A stretch of DNA of 33,226 nucleotides from Clostridium sp. (GCA_022782605.1 JALFMW010000371.1:1-33226), one strand, 5' to 3'; shown: positions 7,274 through 17,381, counted from the first letter of the stretch. Made by a program: numbers and translations. Notes: a model not told the origin generated them from the sequence alone.

Positions 7274-8275
7274 ATGGATAGAAACTTAGCATTAGAGCTT
7301 GTGAGAGTTACTGAGACAGCTGCTTTAGTATCTTCTCAATTTATGGGTAGAGGTGATAAAGATGGAGCAGATGGTGCAGCAGTAGAAGCTATGAGAAGAG
7401 CTTTTGAATCTGTAAAAATTAAAGGTGAAGTAGTTATTGGTGAAGGGGAACTTGATGAAGCACCAATGTTATACATAGGAGAAGTAGTAGGATTACAAAG
7501 TGAAGACTGTATAGAAGTAGATATAGCAGTTGATCCCCTTGATGGAACTACATTGATATCAAAAGGATTACCAAATGCAATATCAGTAATTGCTGTTGGT
7601 AAAAAAGGTTCTCTTCTTCGTGCACCAGATACATATATGAAGAAAATAGTAGTAGGTCCAAAGGCAAAGGGATGTATAGACTTAGAAAAAAGTGTTGAAG
7701 AAAATATATTAAATGTTGCAAAGGCATTAGGTAAAAAAACTACACAAATGACTATAATGACTCAGGATAGAGAAAGACATAACTATATAATAGAACCAGC
7801 TAGAAAACTAGGATGTCAAATTAGAATGTTTGGTGATGGTGATGTGGCAGCAGGTATTGCAACATGCTTTGAAGAAACAGGTGTAGATATGCTTATGGGA
7901 ATAGGTGGAGGACCTGAAGGAGTTATAACTGCCGCTGCTATAAAGAGTATGGGTGGCGATATGCAAGCTCAAATCTATCCAATGAGTGAACAAGAAAGAA
8001 ATAGATGTCATGAGATGGGACTAAGTGATAAAGATATAGAAAAGAAATTAACTTTGGAAGACTTGGCTAAAGGTGATGATTTATTTTTCGCAGCAACAGG
8101 AATTACAGAAGGTAATTTATTAAAAGGTGTTATAAATGTTGGTGATAATAAAGCTAAGACAGAATCTATTGTTATGAGATCAAAAACGGGAACAATAAGA
8201 TTTGTAGATGCTATACATAATTTAGATAAAAATGAAATTTTAGTTGATTTAATGAAAAAATATAATAAAGAATAA
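7274..8275 (+). CDS. glpX: Class II fructose-1,6-bisphosphatase
   Basis: A 333-residue GlpX-type enzyme that hydrolyses fructose-1,6-bisphosphate to fructose-6-phosphate in gluconeogenesis. It belongs to the metal-dependent inositol-phosphatase superfamily. The metal-binding motif DPLDGTTLISKG is seen near residues 84-95, preceded by VVIGEGELDEAPMLYIGE; GIGGGPEGVITAAAIK is the conserved C-domain loop. The length is normal. ATG 7274 is preferred over the in-frame GTG at 7265 because GGAGAGGTG (7259-7267) is the binding site and overlaps that GTG. It has its own promoter and terminator and is followed by rho, an order common in Clostridia. Confidence 0.94.
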   Translation: MDRNLALELVRVTETAALVSSQFMGRGDKDGADGAAVEAMRRAFESVKIKGEVVIGEGELDEAPMLYIGEVVGLQSEDCIEVDIAVDPLDGTTLISKGLPNAISVIAVGKKGSLLRAPDTYMKKIVVGPKAKGCIDLEKSVEENILNVAKALGKKTTQMTIMTQDRERHNYIIEPARKLGCQIRMFGDGDVAAGIATCFEETGVDMLMGIGGGPEGVITAAAIKSMGGDMQAQIYPMSEQERNRCHEMGLSDKDIEKKLTLEDLAKGDDLFFAATGITEGNLLKGVINVGDNKAKTESIVMRSKTGTIRFVDAIHNLDKNEILVDLMKKYNKE

Positions 8276-8318
8276 AAATAAATTAATTTGTAAAAGTTAT
8301 AAAAGTGATTTTGAATAT

Positions 8319-8352
8319 AAAAAACTGGCGACCCTTAGGTGTCAGTTTTTTT
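8319..8352 (+). terminator. Terminator after glpX
   Basis: AAAACTGGC and ACC (8321-8333, one bulged G) pair with GGTGTCAGTTTT (8338-8349), followed by more T. The position between glpX and the rho promoter fits. Confidence 0.8.
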
Positions 8353-8437
8353 GTTTAAGTATGATACTATTTCTATGAATAAATTTACAGAATATAGTAA
8401 AAATAATAAAAAAGATAAGATCTAGCAGCTTTATGTG

Positions 8438-8466
8438 TTGACCATGATATTTAATAATGATATTAT
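8438..8466 (+). promoter_or_regulatory. sigma-A type promoter for rho
   Basis: TTGACC (8438-8443) and TATTAT (8461-8466) with an ideal 17-bp spacer, each 5/6 to consensus. The predicted start near 8473 gives a leader of about 107 nt. Confidence 0.65.
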
Positions 8467-8499
8467 TATTTTATTAAATTCGTAGAGTATAAATAAATA

Positions 8500-8530
8500 C
8501 TTTTCTTTTTCACACCCTATATTTCCTTTT
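8500..8530 (+). promoter_or_regulatory. C/U-rich stretch in the rho mRNA leader
   Basis: A 31-nt run that is almost all pyrimidine (CTTTTCTTTTTCACACCCTA is its first part) in an otherwise A-rich leader, about 50 nt before the rho start. It has little self-complementarity. Rho loads on unstructured C-containing RNA and represses its own gene in E. coli and B. subtilis, so this is a candidate autoregulatory loading site; that role is inferred. Confidence 0.35.
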
Positions 8531-8579
8531 AAAATAAAAAATTTAATTATAGCCTTAATTAATATGTGAGGAGGTTCAT

Positions 8580-10169
8580 TTGAACTTGGAAAATATAACA
8601 ATGGAAGAATTGAGTAAGAAAACTTTGCCAGAACTTAGAGATATGGCTAAAGCTTTAAATATAAAATCAGTTACTAAATATAAGAAAAATGATTTAATTG
8701 AATTAATAAAAGATAACAGCAATGATAATAAAGAAGATAACACTGCTAAAGATAGTGATGAACATGTGAAAAAACAAAATATAAAGGCTGAGCAACAAAA
8801 AATAGAAAAAGAAAATATAGACAATAACGTAAACAGAAATAGATATATCAATAGAAATAATGATTCGGAAAATACTAGACAGGGTGAAAAAACAGATTAT
8901 GCACCTTATGTAAAAACTTATAATAAAGAAAGCCAAAACAATTCTCGTAATTTCAATAATAACAATAAAAATACAAGTATGGAAAATAGAAATCAGAGAA
9001 ATAATAAAGGTAATTATGTACCCAAAGTTGTTGAAGAATCTAAAATAGTTAATGAATTCAATACTTCTAAAGATGATGAAGTAGTTGGGGTCTTAGAAAT
9101 ACTTCCAGATGGATTTGGATTCTTAAGAGGATCAAATTATCAATCTACAGATGAAGATGTATATGTATCACCATCTCAAATAAGAAGATTTAATCTTCAA
9201 ACAGGAGATAAGGTAAGGGGTATAACTAGACACCCTAAAACAGGAGAGAAATTTAGAGCACTTTTATTTGTTCAAAAAGTTAATGATGAAAATCCAGAAA
9301 CTTGTATAAATAGAAAACCTTTTGTAAGTTTAACACCTATTTACCCAGAGGAAAGATTAACACTTGAGAAGAGTCAAAATGAAATATCGACTAGATTAAT
9401 AGATTTAATTTCACCTATAGGAAAAGGTCAAAGGGGTTTAATTGTTGCACCTCCTAAAGCAGGTAAAACAATACTTCTAAAAAGTGTAGCAAATAGCATT
9501 GCGAAAAACTATCCAGATGTGGAACTTATCGTTTTATTAATAGATGAAAGACCAGAAGAAGTTACTGATATGAGGGAATCTATAAATGGTGATGTTATTT
9601 ATTCAACATTTGATCAAGTATCTAATCACCATGTTAAAGTTGCTGAAATGGTATTAAATAGAGCACAAAGACTTGTTGAACATGGTAAAGACGTTGTAAT
9701 ACTTCTAGATAGTATAACAAGACTTGCGAGAGCTTACAACTTAACAATATCTCCAACAGGAAGAACTTTATCAGGTGGGCTTGATCCAGGAGCTCTACAT
9801 GGGCCTAAAAAATTCTTTGGTGCAGCTAGAAACATAAGACAAGGTGGTTCTTTAACTATACTTGCTACTGCTTTAGTTGAAACTGGTTCAAGAATGGATG
9901 ATGTAATTTTTGAAGAGTTCAAAGGAACTGGAAATATGGAATTACATCTTGATAGAAAACTTGCTGAGAAGAGAATATTCCCTGCAGTAGATATTTATAA
10001 ATCAGGAACTAGAAGAGAAGATTTATTATTAACAGAAGAAGAAAAAACTGCTCTATACAAATTAAGAAAAGAAATGAGCAATAATTCTATTTTAGAAGTT
10101 ACAGATAATTTAATAGAAGCATTAAAGAAAACAAAAAATAATGAGGAATTTATAGGAAGTATTAAGTAA
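8580..10169 (+). CDS. rho: Transcription termination factor Rho with a long Asn-rich insert
   Basis: A 529-residue hexameric RNA-dependent ATPase that ends transcription. Order of domains: Rho_N helical domain (about residues 4-45), a charged then Asn-rich low-complexity insert (about 46-163), the cold-shock-like RNA-binding domain with [15 protein letters not shown] (170-184), then the ATPase core with Walker A APPKAGKT at 290-297, the Walker B region [16 protein letters not shown] and the R-loop stretch [11 protein letters not shown]. coli Rho is 419 residues, and the insert explains the excess. Residues 81-150 contain 22 Asn. The start is TTG at 8580 with AGGAGG five bases upstream; there is no better ATG. 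The insert resembles the one linked to prion-like behaviour in C. botulinum Rho. Confidence 0.96.
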   Translation: MNLENITMEELSKKTLPELRDMAKALNIKSVTKYKKNDLIELIKDNSNDNKEDNTAKDSDEHVKKQNIKAEQQKIEKENIDNNVNRNRYINRNNDSENTRQGEKTDYAPYVKTYNKESQNNSRNFNNNNKNTSMENRNQRNNKGNYVPKVVEESKIVNEFNTSKDDEVVGVLEILPDGFGFLRGSNYQSTDEDVYVSPSQIRRFNLQTGDKVRGITRHPKTGEKFRALLFVQKVNDENPETCINRKPFVSLTPIYPEERLTLEKSQNEISTRLIDLISPIGKGQRGLIVAPPKAGKTILLKSVANSIAKNYPDVELIVLLIDERPEEVTDMRESINGDVIYSTFDQVSNHHVKVAEMVLNRAQRLVEHGKDVVILLDSITRLARAYNLTISPTGRTLSGGLDPGALHGPKKFFGAARNIRQGGSLTILATALVETGSRMDDVIFEEFKGTGNMELHLDRKLAEKRIFPAVDIYKSGTRREDLLLTEEEKTALYKLRKEMSNNSILEVTDNLIEALKKTKNNEEFIGSIK

Positions 10170-10198
10170 AAATCATATAGATAAGAAAATAAAAATCC

Positions 10199-10227
10199 TT
10201 GAATCACTAAAAGACATGTGTTATAAT
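10199..10227 (+). promoter_or_regulatory. sigma-A promoter with extended -10 for rpmE
   Basis: TTGAAT (10199-10204) and a perfect TATAAT (10222-10227), 17 bp apart, with TGn in front of the -10. One of the strongest promoters in the window; it gives rpmE a start independent of rho. Confidence 0.75.
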
Positions 10228-10300
10228 GATGTAGTTGAAGATGAAAGCTTAAAAATTAATATAATTAATTTAAAATATAATTGAAAAAGAGGTGACTAGA

Positions 10301-10501
10301 ATGCAAAAAGATATACAACCAAAATACAATGCTATAGAAGTACACTGTGCATGTGGAAATACTTTCGTAGCTGGTTCAACTAAGGACGAAATAAGAGTTG
10401 AAATATGTTCAGAATGCCATCCTTTCTATACTGGAAAGCAAAAAAATATAGAAGCTGGTGGAAGAATAGACAAATTCAAAAAAAGATTCAAAATGGATTA
10501 A
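10301..10501 (+). CDS. rpmE: Large ribosomal subunit protein bL31
   Basis: A 66-residue ribosomal protein of the 50S subunit that helps bridge to the small subunit. The start region reads [20 protein letters not shown]. Four cysteines, two in HCACGNTF and two in [12 protein letters not shown], make this the zinc-binding (Cys+) form, in contrast to the Cys-less paralog made under zinc shortage. The length is normal. ATG 10301 is chosen; a GTG at 10292 is in frame but overlaps the binding site GAGGTG. The order rho-rpmE-tdk is conserved in Firmicutes. Confidence 0.95.
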   Translation: MQKDIQPKYNAIEVHCACGNTFVAGSTKDEIRVEICSECHPFYTGKQKNIEAGGRIDKFKKRFKMD

Positions 10502-10513
10502 TTTTTGTAAAAA

Positions 10514-10545
10514 AGGGGTTGGGTATCCAACCTCTATTTTTATTT
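10514..10545 (+). terminator. Terminator after rpmE
   Basis: AGGGGTTGG (10514-10522) pairs with CCAACCTCT (10527-10535, one G-U pair) across a short loop, followed by a T-rich run. Confidence 0.85.
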
Positions 10546-10625
10546 TCTCTAATTACTAAAAAATACATAATTTTATAATATTATTAATAATAACATTATG
10601 ATTACGACTTAGGAGGTTCGAGAAT

Positions 10626-11198
10626 ATGTATAGACCAGTAAATCACGGTTATATTGAAGTAGTAGTAGGGCCTATGTATAGTGGGAAAAGTGAAGAACTA
10701 ATAAGAAGATTAAAAAGAGCTAAAATAGCAAAGCAAAATATTGTTGTATTCAAACCTCATATAGACGACAGATATAGTAAAAGTGATGTTGTATCTCATA
10801 GTGGGGACAGTATAGAAGCTATTCCAATAGAAAAATCATCAGATATATACAAAATTATAGATAAAGATGTACAAGTTGTAGGAATAGATGAGGTACAATT
10901 CTTTGATGAAGAAATAGTAGACGTGGCTATAGACTTAGCTAACAAGGGAGTAAGGGTTATAGCAGCTGGACTTGATATGGATTTTAAAGGAGAACCATTT
11001 GGTCCAACACCAAAACTTTTAGCAATTGCTGAATTTGTTGACAAGATTCAAGCCATTTGTTCTGTATGTGGTCAACCAGCAACTAGATCACAAAGATTAA
11101 TAGATGGAAGACCAGCAAGATATGACGATCCAATAATTCAAGTGGGTGCTGTAGAAAGTTATGAAGCTAGATGCAGGAAATGTCATGTTGTAAAATAA
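10626..11198 (+). CDS. tdk: Thymidine kinase (TK1 type)
   Basis: A 190-residue enzyme of the thymidine salvage pathway (thymidine plus ATP to dTMP). The P-loop [11 protein letters not shown] is at about residues 16-26, the Walker B-like region [13 protein letters not shown] near 85-97, and a Cys4 zinc ribbon is formed by CSVC and CRKC in the C-terminal lasso domain. The length matches bacterial TK1-type kinases. The start ATG 10626 has AGGAGG upstream at 10611-10616. It is single in its transcript, between the rpmE terminator and its own terminator. Confidence 0.95.
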   Translation: MYRPVNHGYIEVVVGPMYSGKSEELIRRLKRAKIAKQNIVVFKPHIDDRYSKSDVVSHSGDSIEAIPIEKSSDIYKIIDKDVQVVGIDEVQFFDEEIVDVAIDLANKGVRVIAAGLDMDFKGEPFGPTPKLLAIAEFVDKIQAICSVCGQPATRSQRLIDGRPARYDDPIIQVGAVESYEARCRKCHVVK

Positions 11199-11204
11199 AT
11201 TATT

Positions 11205-11246
11205 AACCCCTTAAAAGTATAATATAATACTCTAAGGGGAATTTTT
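11205..11246 (+). terminator. Terminator after tdk
   Basis: AACCCCTTA (11205-11213) pairs with TAAGGGG (11233-11239), extended by an inner AGTAT/ATACT pairing, and is followed by AATTTTT. Confidence 0.75.
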
Positions 11247-11294
11247 ATATTATAATAGTTTTAGTAATTGAAAATTATTATGAGGAGTAATATC

Positions 11295-12191
11295 ATGAAG
11301 AAGCAAAATGTTGGAGGTCAAGCTGTAATTGAGGGTGTTATGATGCAATCTAAAAATTACAGAGCTATTGCAGTTAGAAAAAGTAATGGAGAAATTGAAC
11401 TAAAAAAAGAACGAATAAAAAGCTGGGTACAGGATAAAAAAATAGATAAGATACCTTTTTTAAGAGGTGCTTTTGTTTTATTTGAAACAATGATAGAAGG
11501 TATGAAAAGTTTAAACTATTCTTCTGAATTTTTTATGGAAGATGATGAAGAGGAAGAAGATGCAATAGATAGATTTTTAAAAAAGATATTTAAAGATAAG
11601 GCAAATGATGCAATAATGGCAGTGTCTATGGTACTTGCTATGTTGATTTCTGTTTTCTTTTTTGTATTAATACCAACAAGTGTAGTTGGTGCATTTTCTT
11701 GGCTTATAAAAAATAATATTGTATTAAACTTAATGGAAGGGTTATTAAGAATAACAATATTAATATTATATATGTTAGGAATATCAAAACTTGAAGATAT
11801 AAAGAGAACATTTATGTATCATGGAGCAGAGCATAAGGTTATTTATTGTTATGAAAATGACTTAGAATTGACAGTTGAAAATGCAAAAAAATTTGGAACA
11901 CTTCATCCTAGATGTGGAACAAACTTTTTATTTTTAGTTATGGCAACATCAATCATATTATTTTCATTCTTTGGTTGGCCTAATATTATAGCTAGAATAA
12001 TCATGAGAATTTTATGTATACCAATAGTTGCAGGGATATCTTATGAGATAATTAAATTTCTTGGGAAATATGATAATATATTAAGTAAAATTGTTGCTTA
12101 TCCAGGAATGATGTTACAACATATTACTACAAATGAACCAGATGATGAACAACTGGAAGTAGCAATAAAAGCTTTAAAAGCAGTGATTTAA
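11295..12191 (+). CDS. DUF1385 (YqhQ-like) membrane protein
   Basis: A 298-residue protein of the DUF1385/YqhQ family, widespread in Firmicutes and of unknown biochemical role. The family signature GGQAVIEGVMMQS is at residues 7-19 and YHGAEHKVIYCYEN near residue 180; conserved His and Glu in the latter suggest a metal site. About four hydrophobic segments (around residues 110-135, 148-165, 215-235 and 240-260) predict a membrane location. ATG 11295 is preferred because GAGGAG lies about 9 bp before it; in-frame upstream codons have no binding site. It is followed by prmC after 20 bp, so the two are probably cotranscribed, with prfA next. Confidence 0.85.
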   Translation: MKKQNVGGQAVIEGVMMQSKNYRAIAVRKSNGEIELKKERIKSWVQDKKIDKIPFLRGAFVLFETMIEGMKSLNYSSEFFMEDDEEEEDAIDRFLKKIFKDKANDAIMAVSMVLAMLISVFFFVLIPTSVVGAFSWLIKNNIVLNLMEGLLRITILILYMLGISKLEDIKRTFMYHGAEHKVIYCYENDLELTVENAKKFGTLHPRCGTNFLFLVMATSIILFSFFGWPNIIARIIMRILCIPIVAGISYEIIKFLGKYDNILSKIVAYPGMMLQHITTNEPDDEQLEVAIKALKAVI

Positions 12192-12211
12192 AAGAAATAA
12201 GGGAGATACTT

Positions 12212-13057
12212 ATGACTATTAAGGATATAATTGTAAAATATTCAAAAGAACTTGAAGAAATAAGTCCTACGCCTAGGCTTGATGTGGAAACCTTACTACA
12301 AAAAGTTCTAGGAGTGGATAGATTATATATACTTTTAAACTTAGAAAGAGTTCTAAGTGAAGATGAAGAACAATTATTTAATAAATTTATAAATGAAAGA
12401 TTGAATAATAGACCAATTGCTTATATAGTAGGAAATCGTGAATTTATGGGATTAGATTTCTTTGTTAAAGAAGGTGTATTAATCCCAAGACCTGATACAG
12501 AAGTGTTAGTTGAAGAAGTGATTAAACTAGCAAAGAAAAAAGATGCTAAAAACATATTAGATATAGGAACAGGTTCAGGAGCTATAACAATAAGTTTAGC
12601 AAAATATTTAGAAAATGTTAAGGTGACATCTGTAGATATATCAGATATAGCCTTAGAAATTGGCAAAAGAAATGCTATAAGTAATGAGGTGGATGATAGG
12701 ATAAATTTTGTGAAATCAGATTTATTTACAAACATAGATAAAGAAACGAAATTTGATATAATAGTTTCAAATCCACCATATATAAAAAGAGAAGTAATTG
12801 ATACTCTAGATAAACAAGTAAAAGACTATGAACCATATAATGCTCTTGAAGGTGGAGTTGATGGTTTAGATTTTTATAGAGCTATTACTAAGCAAGCTAA
12901 AGAATATCTAAAAAAAGGTGGAATTTTAGCTTATGAAGTTGGCCACGACCAAAGTAAAGATGTTAGTAAGTTAATGGAGATGGATGGATATACTAATATA
13001 TATACTCTAAAGGACTTGCAACAAATTGACAGAGTTGTTATAGGCACTGTTTTGTGA
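12212..13057 (+). CDS. prmC: Peptide chain release factor N5-glutamine methyltransferase
   Basis: A 281-residue SAM-dependent methyltransferase that methylates the Gln of the GGQ motif in release factors RF1 and RF2. An N-terminal helical substrate-recognition domain (about 1-80) is followed by a Rossmann-fold domain: SAM motif I ILDIGTGSGAITISLAKYL near residues 113-131 and the catalytic NPPY tetrad in SNPPYIKREV near 188. The length matches HemK/PrmC. The binding site AGGGAG precedes ATG 12212. The gene lies just ahead of prfA, its substrate gene, 44 bp away. Confidence 0.94.
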   Translation: MTIKDIIVKYSKELEEISPTPRLDVETLLQKVLGVDRLYILLNLERVLSEDEEQLFNKFINERLNNRPIAYIVGNREFMGLDFFVKEGVLIPRPDTEVLVEEVIKLAKKKDAKNILDIGTGSGAITISLAKYLENVKVTSVDISDIALEIGKRNAISNEVDDRINFVKSDLFTNIDKETKFDIIVSNPPYIKREVIDTLDKQVKDYEPYNALEGGVDGLDFYRAITKQAKEYLKKGGILAYEVGHDQSKDVSKLMEMDGYTNIYTLKDLQQIDRVVIGTVL

Positions 13058-13101
13058 TATAATGAATTGCTTGAAATTGTACGAAAAAAGAGGTGAACGG
13101 T

Positions 13102-14166
13102 ATGTTAGATAAACTACAAGTTTTAGAAGATAAATATATGGATTTAACTGAAAAAATCAGTGATATGGAAGTAATAAACGACCAAAAAGTTTGGCAAAAG
13201 TATATGAAAGAACATGCGGATTTAGAACCTATCGTTAATAAATACAGAGAATATAGAAATGTATTAAATGACCTTAGAGAATCTAAGTCAATCTTAGAAG
13301 AAGAATCAGATGAAGAACTAAGAGAATTAGCAAAAATGGAGATATCTGAATTAGAAGGACAAGTTGAGCCACTAGAAGCTGAATTAAAAATACTTCTACT
13401 TCCAAAAGACCCTAACGATGAAAAGAACGTTATAGTTGAAATAAGAGGTGGAGCAGGTGGAGACGAAGCGGCTCTATTTGCAGGAAACTTATTCAGAATG
13501 TACTCTAGATATGCTGAAAGAAGAAGATGGAAAATTGAACTTTTAAGTGCTAGTGATACTGGAGTTGGAGGATACAAAGAGGTATCATTCCTAATAAAAG
13601 GTAAAGGTGCTTACTCAAGACTTAAATATGAATCAGGAGTTCATAGAGTTCAAAGAATACCAGCTACTGAATCTGGAGGAAGAATCCATACTTCAACTGC
13701 TACAGTTGCAGTTTTACCAGAAGTAGAAGATGTAGAAGTAGAAATAAATCCAAATGATTTAAGAATAGATGTGTTCCGTGCATCAGGAAATGGTGGACAA
13801 TGTGTCAACACAACTGACTCAGCTGTACGTATAACTCACATACCTACAGGTGAAGTTGTATCTTGTCAGGATGAAAAATCTCAGCTAAAAAATAAAGAAA
13901 AAGCTTTAAAAGTATTAAAAGCTAGACTTTATGATAAAGCTTTAGCAGATCAACACGATGAAGTTGCTGCAGAGAGAAGAAGTCAGGTTGGTACAGGAGA
14001 TAGATCTGAGAGAATAAGAACTTATAACTATCCACAAGGTAGGGTAAGTGATCATAGAATAAACTTAACTCTTTATAAGTTAGATCAATTCTTAGATGGT
14101 GATCTAGACGAAATGATAGATGCATTAATTACAGAAGATCAAACTAAAAAGATGACAGCAATATAA
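13102..14166 (+). CDS. prfA: Peptide chain release factor 1
   Basis: A 354-residue RF1, which reads UAA and UAG stop codons and triggers peptide release. The catalytic GGQ loop is seen in [20 protein letters not shown] (residue Q about 233) and the PAT-type stop-codon anticodon motif in [20 protein letters not shown], the RF1 rather than the RF2 (SPF) type. No frameshift site is present, also as expected for RF1. ATG 13102 has AAAGAGGTG seven bases upstream; an in-frame GTG at 13093 lies inside that site and is rejected. It ends directly at a terminator. Confidence 0.96.
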   Translation: MLDKLQVLEDKYMDLTEKISDMEVINDQKVWQKYMKEHADLEPIVNKYREYRNVLNDLRESKSILEEESDEELRELAKMEISELEGQVEPLEAELKILLLPKDPNDEKNVIVEIRGGAGGDEAALFAGNLFRMYSRYAERRRWKIELLSASDTGVGGYKEVSFLIKGKGAYSRLKYESGVHRVQRIPATESGGRIHTSTATVAVLPEVEDVEVEINPNDLRIDVFRASGNGGQCVNTTDSAVRITHIPTGEVVSCQDEKSQLKNKEKALKVLKARLYDKALADQHDEVAAERRSQVGTGDRSERIRTYNYPQGRVSDHRINLTLYKLDQFLDGDLDEMIDALITEDQTKKMTAI

Positions 14167-14193
14167 AATCCCTAAATTTTTAGGGATTTTTTC
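14165..14193 (+). terminator. Terminator after prfA
   Basis: AAAATCCCTA (14165-14174) pairs with TAGGGATTTT (14181-14190), followed by TT. Confidence 0.85.
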
Positions 14194-14259
14194 TATAGTT
14201 AATTAAATATAATTAATATGTAATATATTAAAAATTTAATTACGGGGTGAAATAATATA

Positions 14260-14940
14260 ATGATATTAAAAGTTACACTAATAGGATTGTTGGCTGGAGT
14301 ATTAGGCACAGGAGCCGGGGGAATTTTATCTGCTATATTTAGAAAAGAAGTGGACAGATATCTTAATTTTTGTATGGGATTATCTGGCGGCATAATGCTA
14401 GCAGTAGTAGTTTTTGATTTGATGAAAGAAGCAATGGATACAAGTGGGGTACTTTATACTGTACTATTTACGTTTATGGGTGTATTATTAACTATGTTGA
14501 TAAAAAGTAAACTAGATTTTGCAGGTGAAATGAAATCAGGATATTTGATTTTCATAAGTATATTACTACATAATTTACCAGAAGGTTTAGCTATAGGATC
14601 ATCATTTATTTCAGAAGAAGCTTTAGGAATTACCTTAGCAATAGTAATTGGATTACATAATATACCAGAAGGTTTAGCTACTGCCTTAAGTTTAGCAGGA
14701 GCTAGAGTACCTGTAAAAAAAATCATATTATTTACTTTCATTGCAGGGTTACCAATGGGACTAGGTAGTTTTTTAGGAGTTTACTTTGCTGGATTATTTA
14801 AATCATTAATAGGTTTATTTTTATCTTTAGCAGCAGGAACAATGTTGTTTGTAGTTTTAGATGAGATAATGCCAAAATCTAAAAGTTTATATAGTATAAT
14901 TGGATTTTTAACAGGAACAATAATTGTATACTACATATAG
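14260..14940 (+). CDS. ZIP family metal transporter
   Basis: A 226-residue polytopic membrane protein of the ZIP family, which imports divalent metals such as zinc, iron or manganese. Eight hydrophobic segments can be drawn. The two metal-site helices carry the family motifs HNLPEGLAIG (near residue 107) and HNIPEGLATA (near residue 132). Binding site GGGGTG precedes ATG 14260. A short spacing (8 bp) to ywlC suggests joint transcription. In B. subtilis the equivalent place near ywlC holds the manganese exporter MntP (ywlD), so a metal transporter in this neighbourhood recurs although the family differs. Confidence 0.9.
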   Translation: MILKVTLIGLLAGVLGTGAGGILSAIFRKEVDRYLNFCMGLSGGIMLAVVVFDLMKEAMDTSGVLYTVLFTFMGVLLTMLIKSKLDFAGEMKSGYLIFISILLHNLPEGLAIGSSFISEEALGITLAIVIGLHNIPEGLATALSLAGARVPVKKIILFTFIAGLPMGLGSFLGVYFAGLFKSLIGLFLSLAAGTMLFVVLDEIMPKSKSLYSIIGFLTGTIIVYYI

Positions 14941-14969
14941 ATTTAAGCATGGAGGGAGTGATAAATGAA

Positions 14970-16007
14970 ATGACACTTATAAGTAAGATAGATGAGAATA
15001 ATATAAATAAAGAAGAAATAAAAAAGCAAGCTGAAATATTAAGAGAAGGAAAAACTGTAATTTTTCCAACAGAAACAGTTTATGGCTTAGGAGCTAATGC
15101 ATTAGATGAAGAGGCAGTTAGCAAAATATATAAAGCAAAAGGAAGACCTAGTGATAATCCATTAATAGTACATATTTATGATAAAAAACAAGTTAATCAA
15201 TTAGCAGAAAATATAAATGAAAAAGCAGAAATAATAATGGATAAATTTTGGCCAGGACCTATAACTATCATATTAAATAAAAAAGATATAGTACCTATGA
15301 GAACTAGTGGAGGATTAGATACAGTTGCCATTAGAATGCCTTCAAATCCAGTAGCAAAGGCTCTTTTAGAAGAAGTAAAATTACCTATTGCAGCTCCATC
15401 TGCTAATATTTCAGGTAGACCATCTCCCACAAAAGGTATACATGTATATCATGAAATGAATAATAGAGTAGATGGTATTATCATAGGTGGAGATTGTACT
15501 TTTGGTTTAGAATCAACAGTGCTTGATTTAACTAATGATGTACCAATGATATTAAGACCGGGAAGTATAACAAAAGAAGATTTAGAAAATGTTATTGGAC
15601 ATGTAAATATGGACCCAGCTTTAGAAAAAAAAGAAGATAATATAAAAGCTAAGGCTCCAGGAATGAAGTATAAACATTATTCTCCTAATGCAGAGGTCTT
15701 CATTGTATCAGGAAAAACAGATGATGTTGCTAATAAAATTAATGAATTAGTGGATAATAACTCTAAAGAGGGATTAAAAACAGTAGTAATGTGTTTAGAA
15801 GATAATAAAAATAAATATAATTGTGATACTATAGTTTTAGGTGAAAACTTAGAGGAAGTAGCTATGAATCTGTTTAGTTCACTTATTAGTGCAGATGAAA
15901 AAGAATATGATATAGTTTATAGTGAAGAATTTCCGAATAAAGGTATAGGTAGAGCAATAATGAATAGATTGCTAAAATCTGCTGGATATAAAATAATAAA
16001 AGCTTAA
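14970..16007 (+). CDS. ywlC: L-threonylcarbamoyladenylate synthase (Sua5/YwlC)
   Basis: A 345-residue Sua5-type enzyme that makes threonylcarbamoyl-AMP from Thr, bicarbonate and ATP for the t6A37 modification of ANN-decoding tRNAs. The YrdC/TsaC domain fills the first 200 residues (GKTVIFPTETVYGLGANALD, KGRPSDNPL, SGRPSPTKG, RPGSI), linked by APGMKYKHYSPNAEV to the C-terminal Sua5 domain. The length equals that of B. subtilis YwlC. ATG 14970 is chosen: the GGAGGGAGTGAT element (14951-14962) lies upstream of it, whereas the in-frame ATG at 14949 has no binding site. No ywlE (arginine phosphatase) gene follows, unlike in B. subtilis. Confidence 0.93.
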   Translation: MTLISKIDENNINKEEIKKQAEILREGKTVIFPTETVYGLGANALDEEAVSKIYKAKGRPSDNPLIVHIYDKKQVNQLAENINEKAEIIMDKFWPGPITIILNKKDIVPMRTSGGLDTVAIRMPSNPVAKALLEEVKLPIAAPSANISGRPSPTKGIHVYHEMNNRVDGIIIGGDCTFGLESTVLDLTNDVPMILRPGSITKEDLENVIGHVNMDPALEKKEDNIKAKAPGMKYKHYSPNAEVFIVSGKTDDVANKINELVDNNSKEGLKTVVMCLEDNKNKYNCDTIVLGENLEEVAMNLFSSLISADEKEYDIVYSEEFPNKGIGRAIMNRLLKSAGYKIIKA

Positions 16008-16272
16008 AATGATTTAAAGGATTATTGTTAAAGAGTGTAAAAATAATAATGCTTAATATAAAGAAGTAAAATAAGTGAAAACTAAAAAAAATCTAGATAT
16101 ATAATTGAAAAAATTTGTAAAATATTTTAAAAAGTTAAGTTTTACTATGGAGTATTAATTGAAAATTATGTATAATTAAATAAATAGTAAAAAAAATCAA
16201 ACATAAAATATTATGTAATTGAAGTGATTATATTTAGGTAATAACTTTACATATTAATAAGGAGTTTTGATT
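16008..16272 (+). other. Gene-free AT-rich stretch between ywlC and rpiB
   Basis: 265 bp, almost entirely A and T, with many stops in all frames. No terminator for ywlC and no convincing promoter could be identified; several TATAAT-like words occur but without matching -35 elements. An AAGGAG binding site for rpiB lies at its end. Other Firmicutes often carry a low-molecular-weight phosphatase gene here; no trace of one was seen. Confidence 0.6.
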
Positions 16273-16725
16273 ATGAGAATAGGTTTAGGATGTGACCATG
16301 GAGGATATAATCTAAAACTTGAAATCATTGAATATCTAAAATCTAAAAATATAGAATATATTGATTTTGGTGCAAATAATGATAAAGAATCAGTTGATTA
16401 TCCTGTATATGGGGAAAAAGTTGCAAATGCAGTTATCTCAAAAGAAGTAGATTACGGAATTGTTTGCTGTGGCACTGGTATAGGAATATCTTTAGCAGCC
16501 AATAAAGTTCCGGGGATAAGATGTGCTGTTGTTTCAGATGTTTTTTCTGCAAAAATGTCAAGAGCGCACAATAATGCTAATATGCTATCTCTAGGGGAAA
16601 GAGTTTTAGGTAGAGGTCTTGCATTAGAAATAGTAGATGCTTGGCTTAATACTGAATTTGAAGGAGATAGACACTTAAAAAGAGTAAATATGATTAGCGA
16701 AATAGAAAAAAAGCATAATAAATAG
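16273..16725 (+). CDS. rpiB: Ribose-5-phosphate isomerase B
   Basis: A 150-residue RpiB-type isomerase interconverting ribose-5-phosphate and ribulose-5-phosphate in the non-oxidative pentose phosphate pathway. The start MRIGLGCDHGGYNLK holds the phosphate/substrate residues DHGG; the catalytic Cys is in CCGTGIGIS near residue 66, and the HNNANMLSLGER loop follows near 99. ATG 16273 has AAGGAG about 8 bases upstream; the in-frame TTG at 16267 is too close to it. It is cotranscribed with upp (15-bp gap). The split transketolase at 26.6 kb acts in the same pathway. Confidence 0.95.
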   Translation: MRIGLGCDHGGYNLKLEIIEYLKSKNIEYIDFGANNDKESVDYPVYGEKVANAVISKEVDYGIVCCGTGIGISLAANKVPGIRCAVVSDVFSAKMSRAHNNANMLSLGERVLGRGLALEIVDAWLNTEFEGDRHLKRVNMISEIEKKHNK

Positions 16726-17370
<645 letters not shown>

Positions 17371-17381
17371 TAGAAGTAATA

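Noticed and set aside
13038..13577. A 179-codon open frame on the minus strand over prfA
   Set aside because: It lies wholly antisense to a well-supported gene, is rich in Ser and Leu as expected from the complement of Glu/Lys/Arg-rich coding, and has no binding site or family motif.
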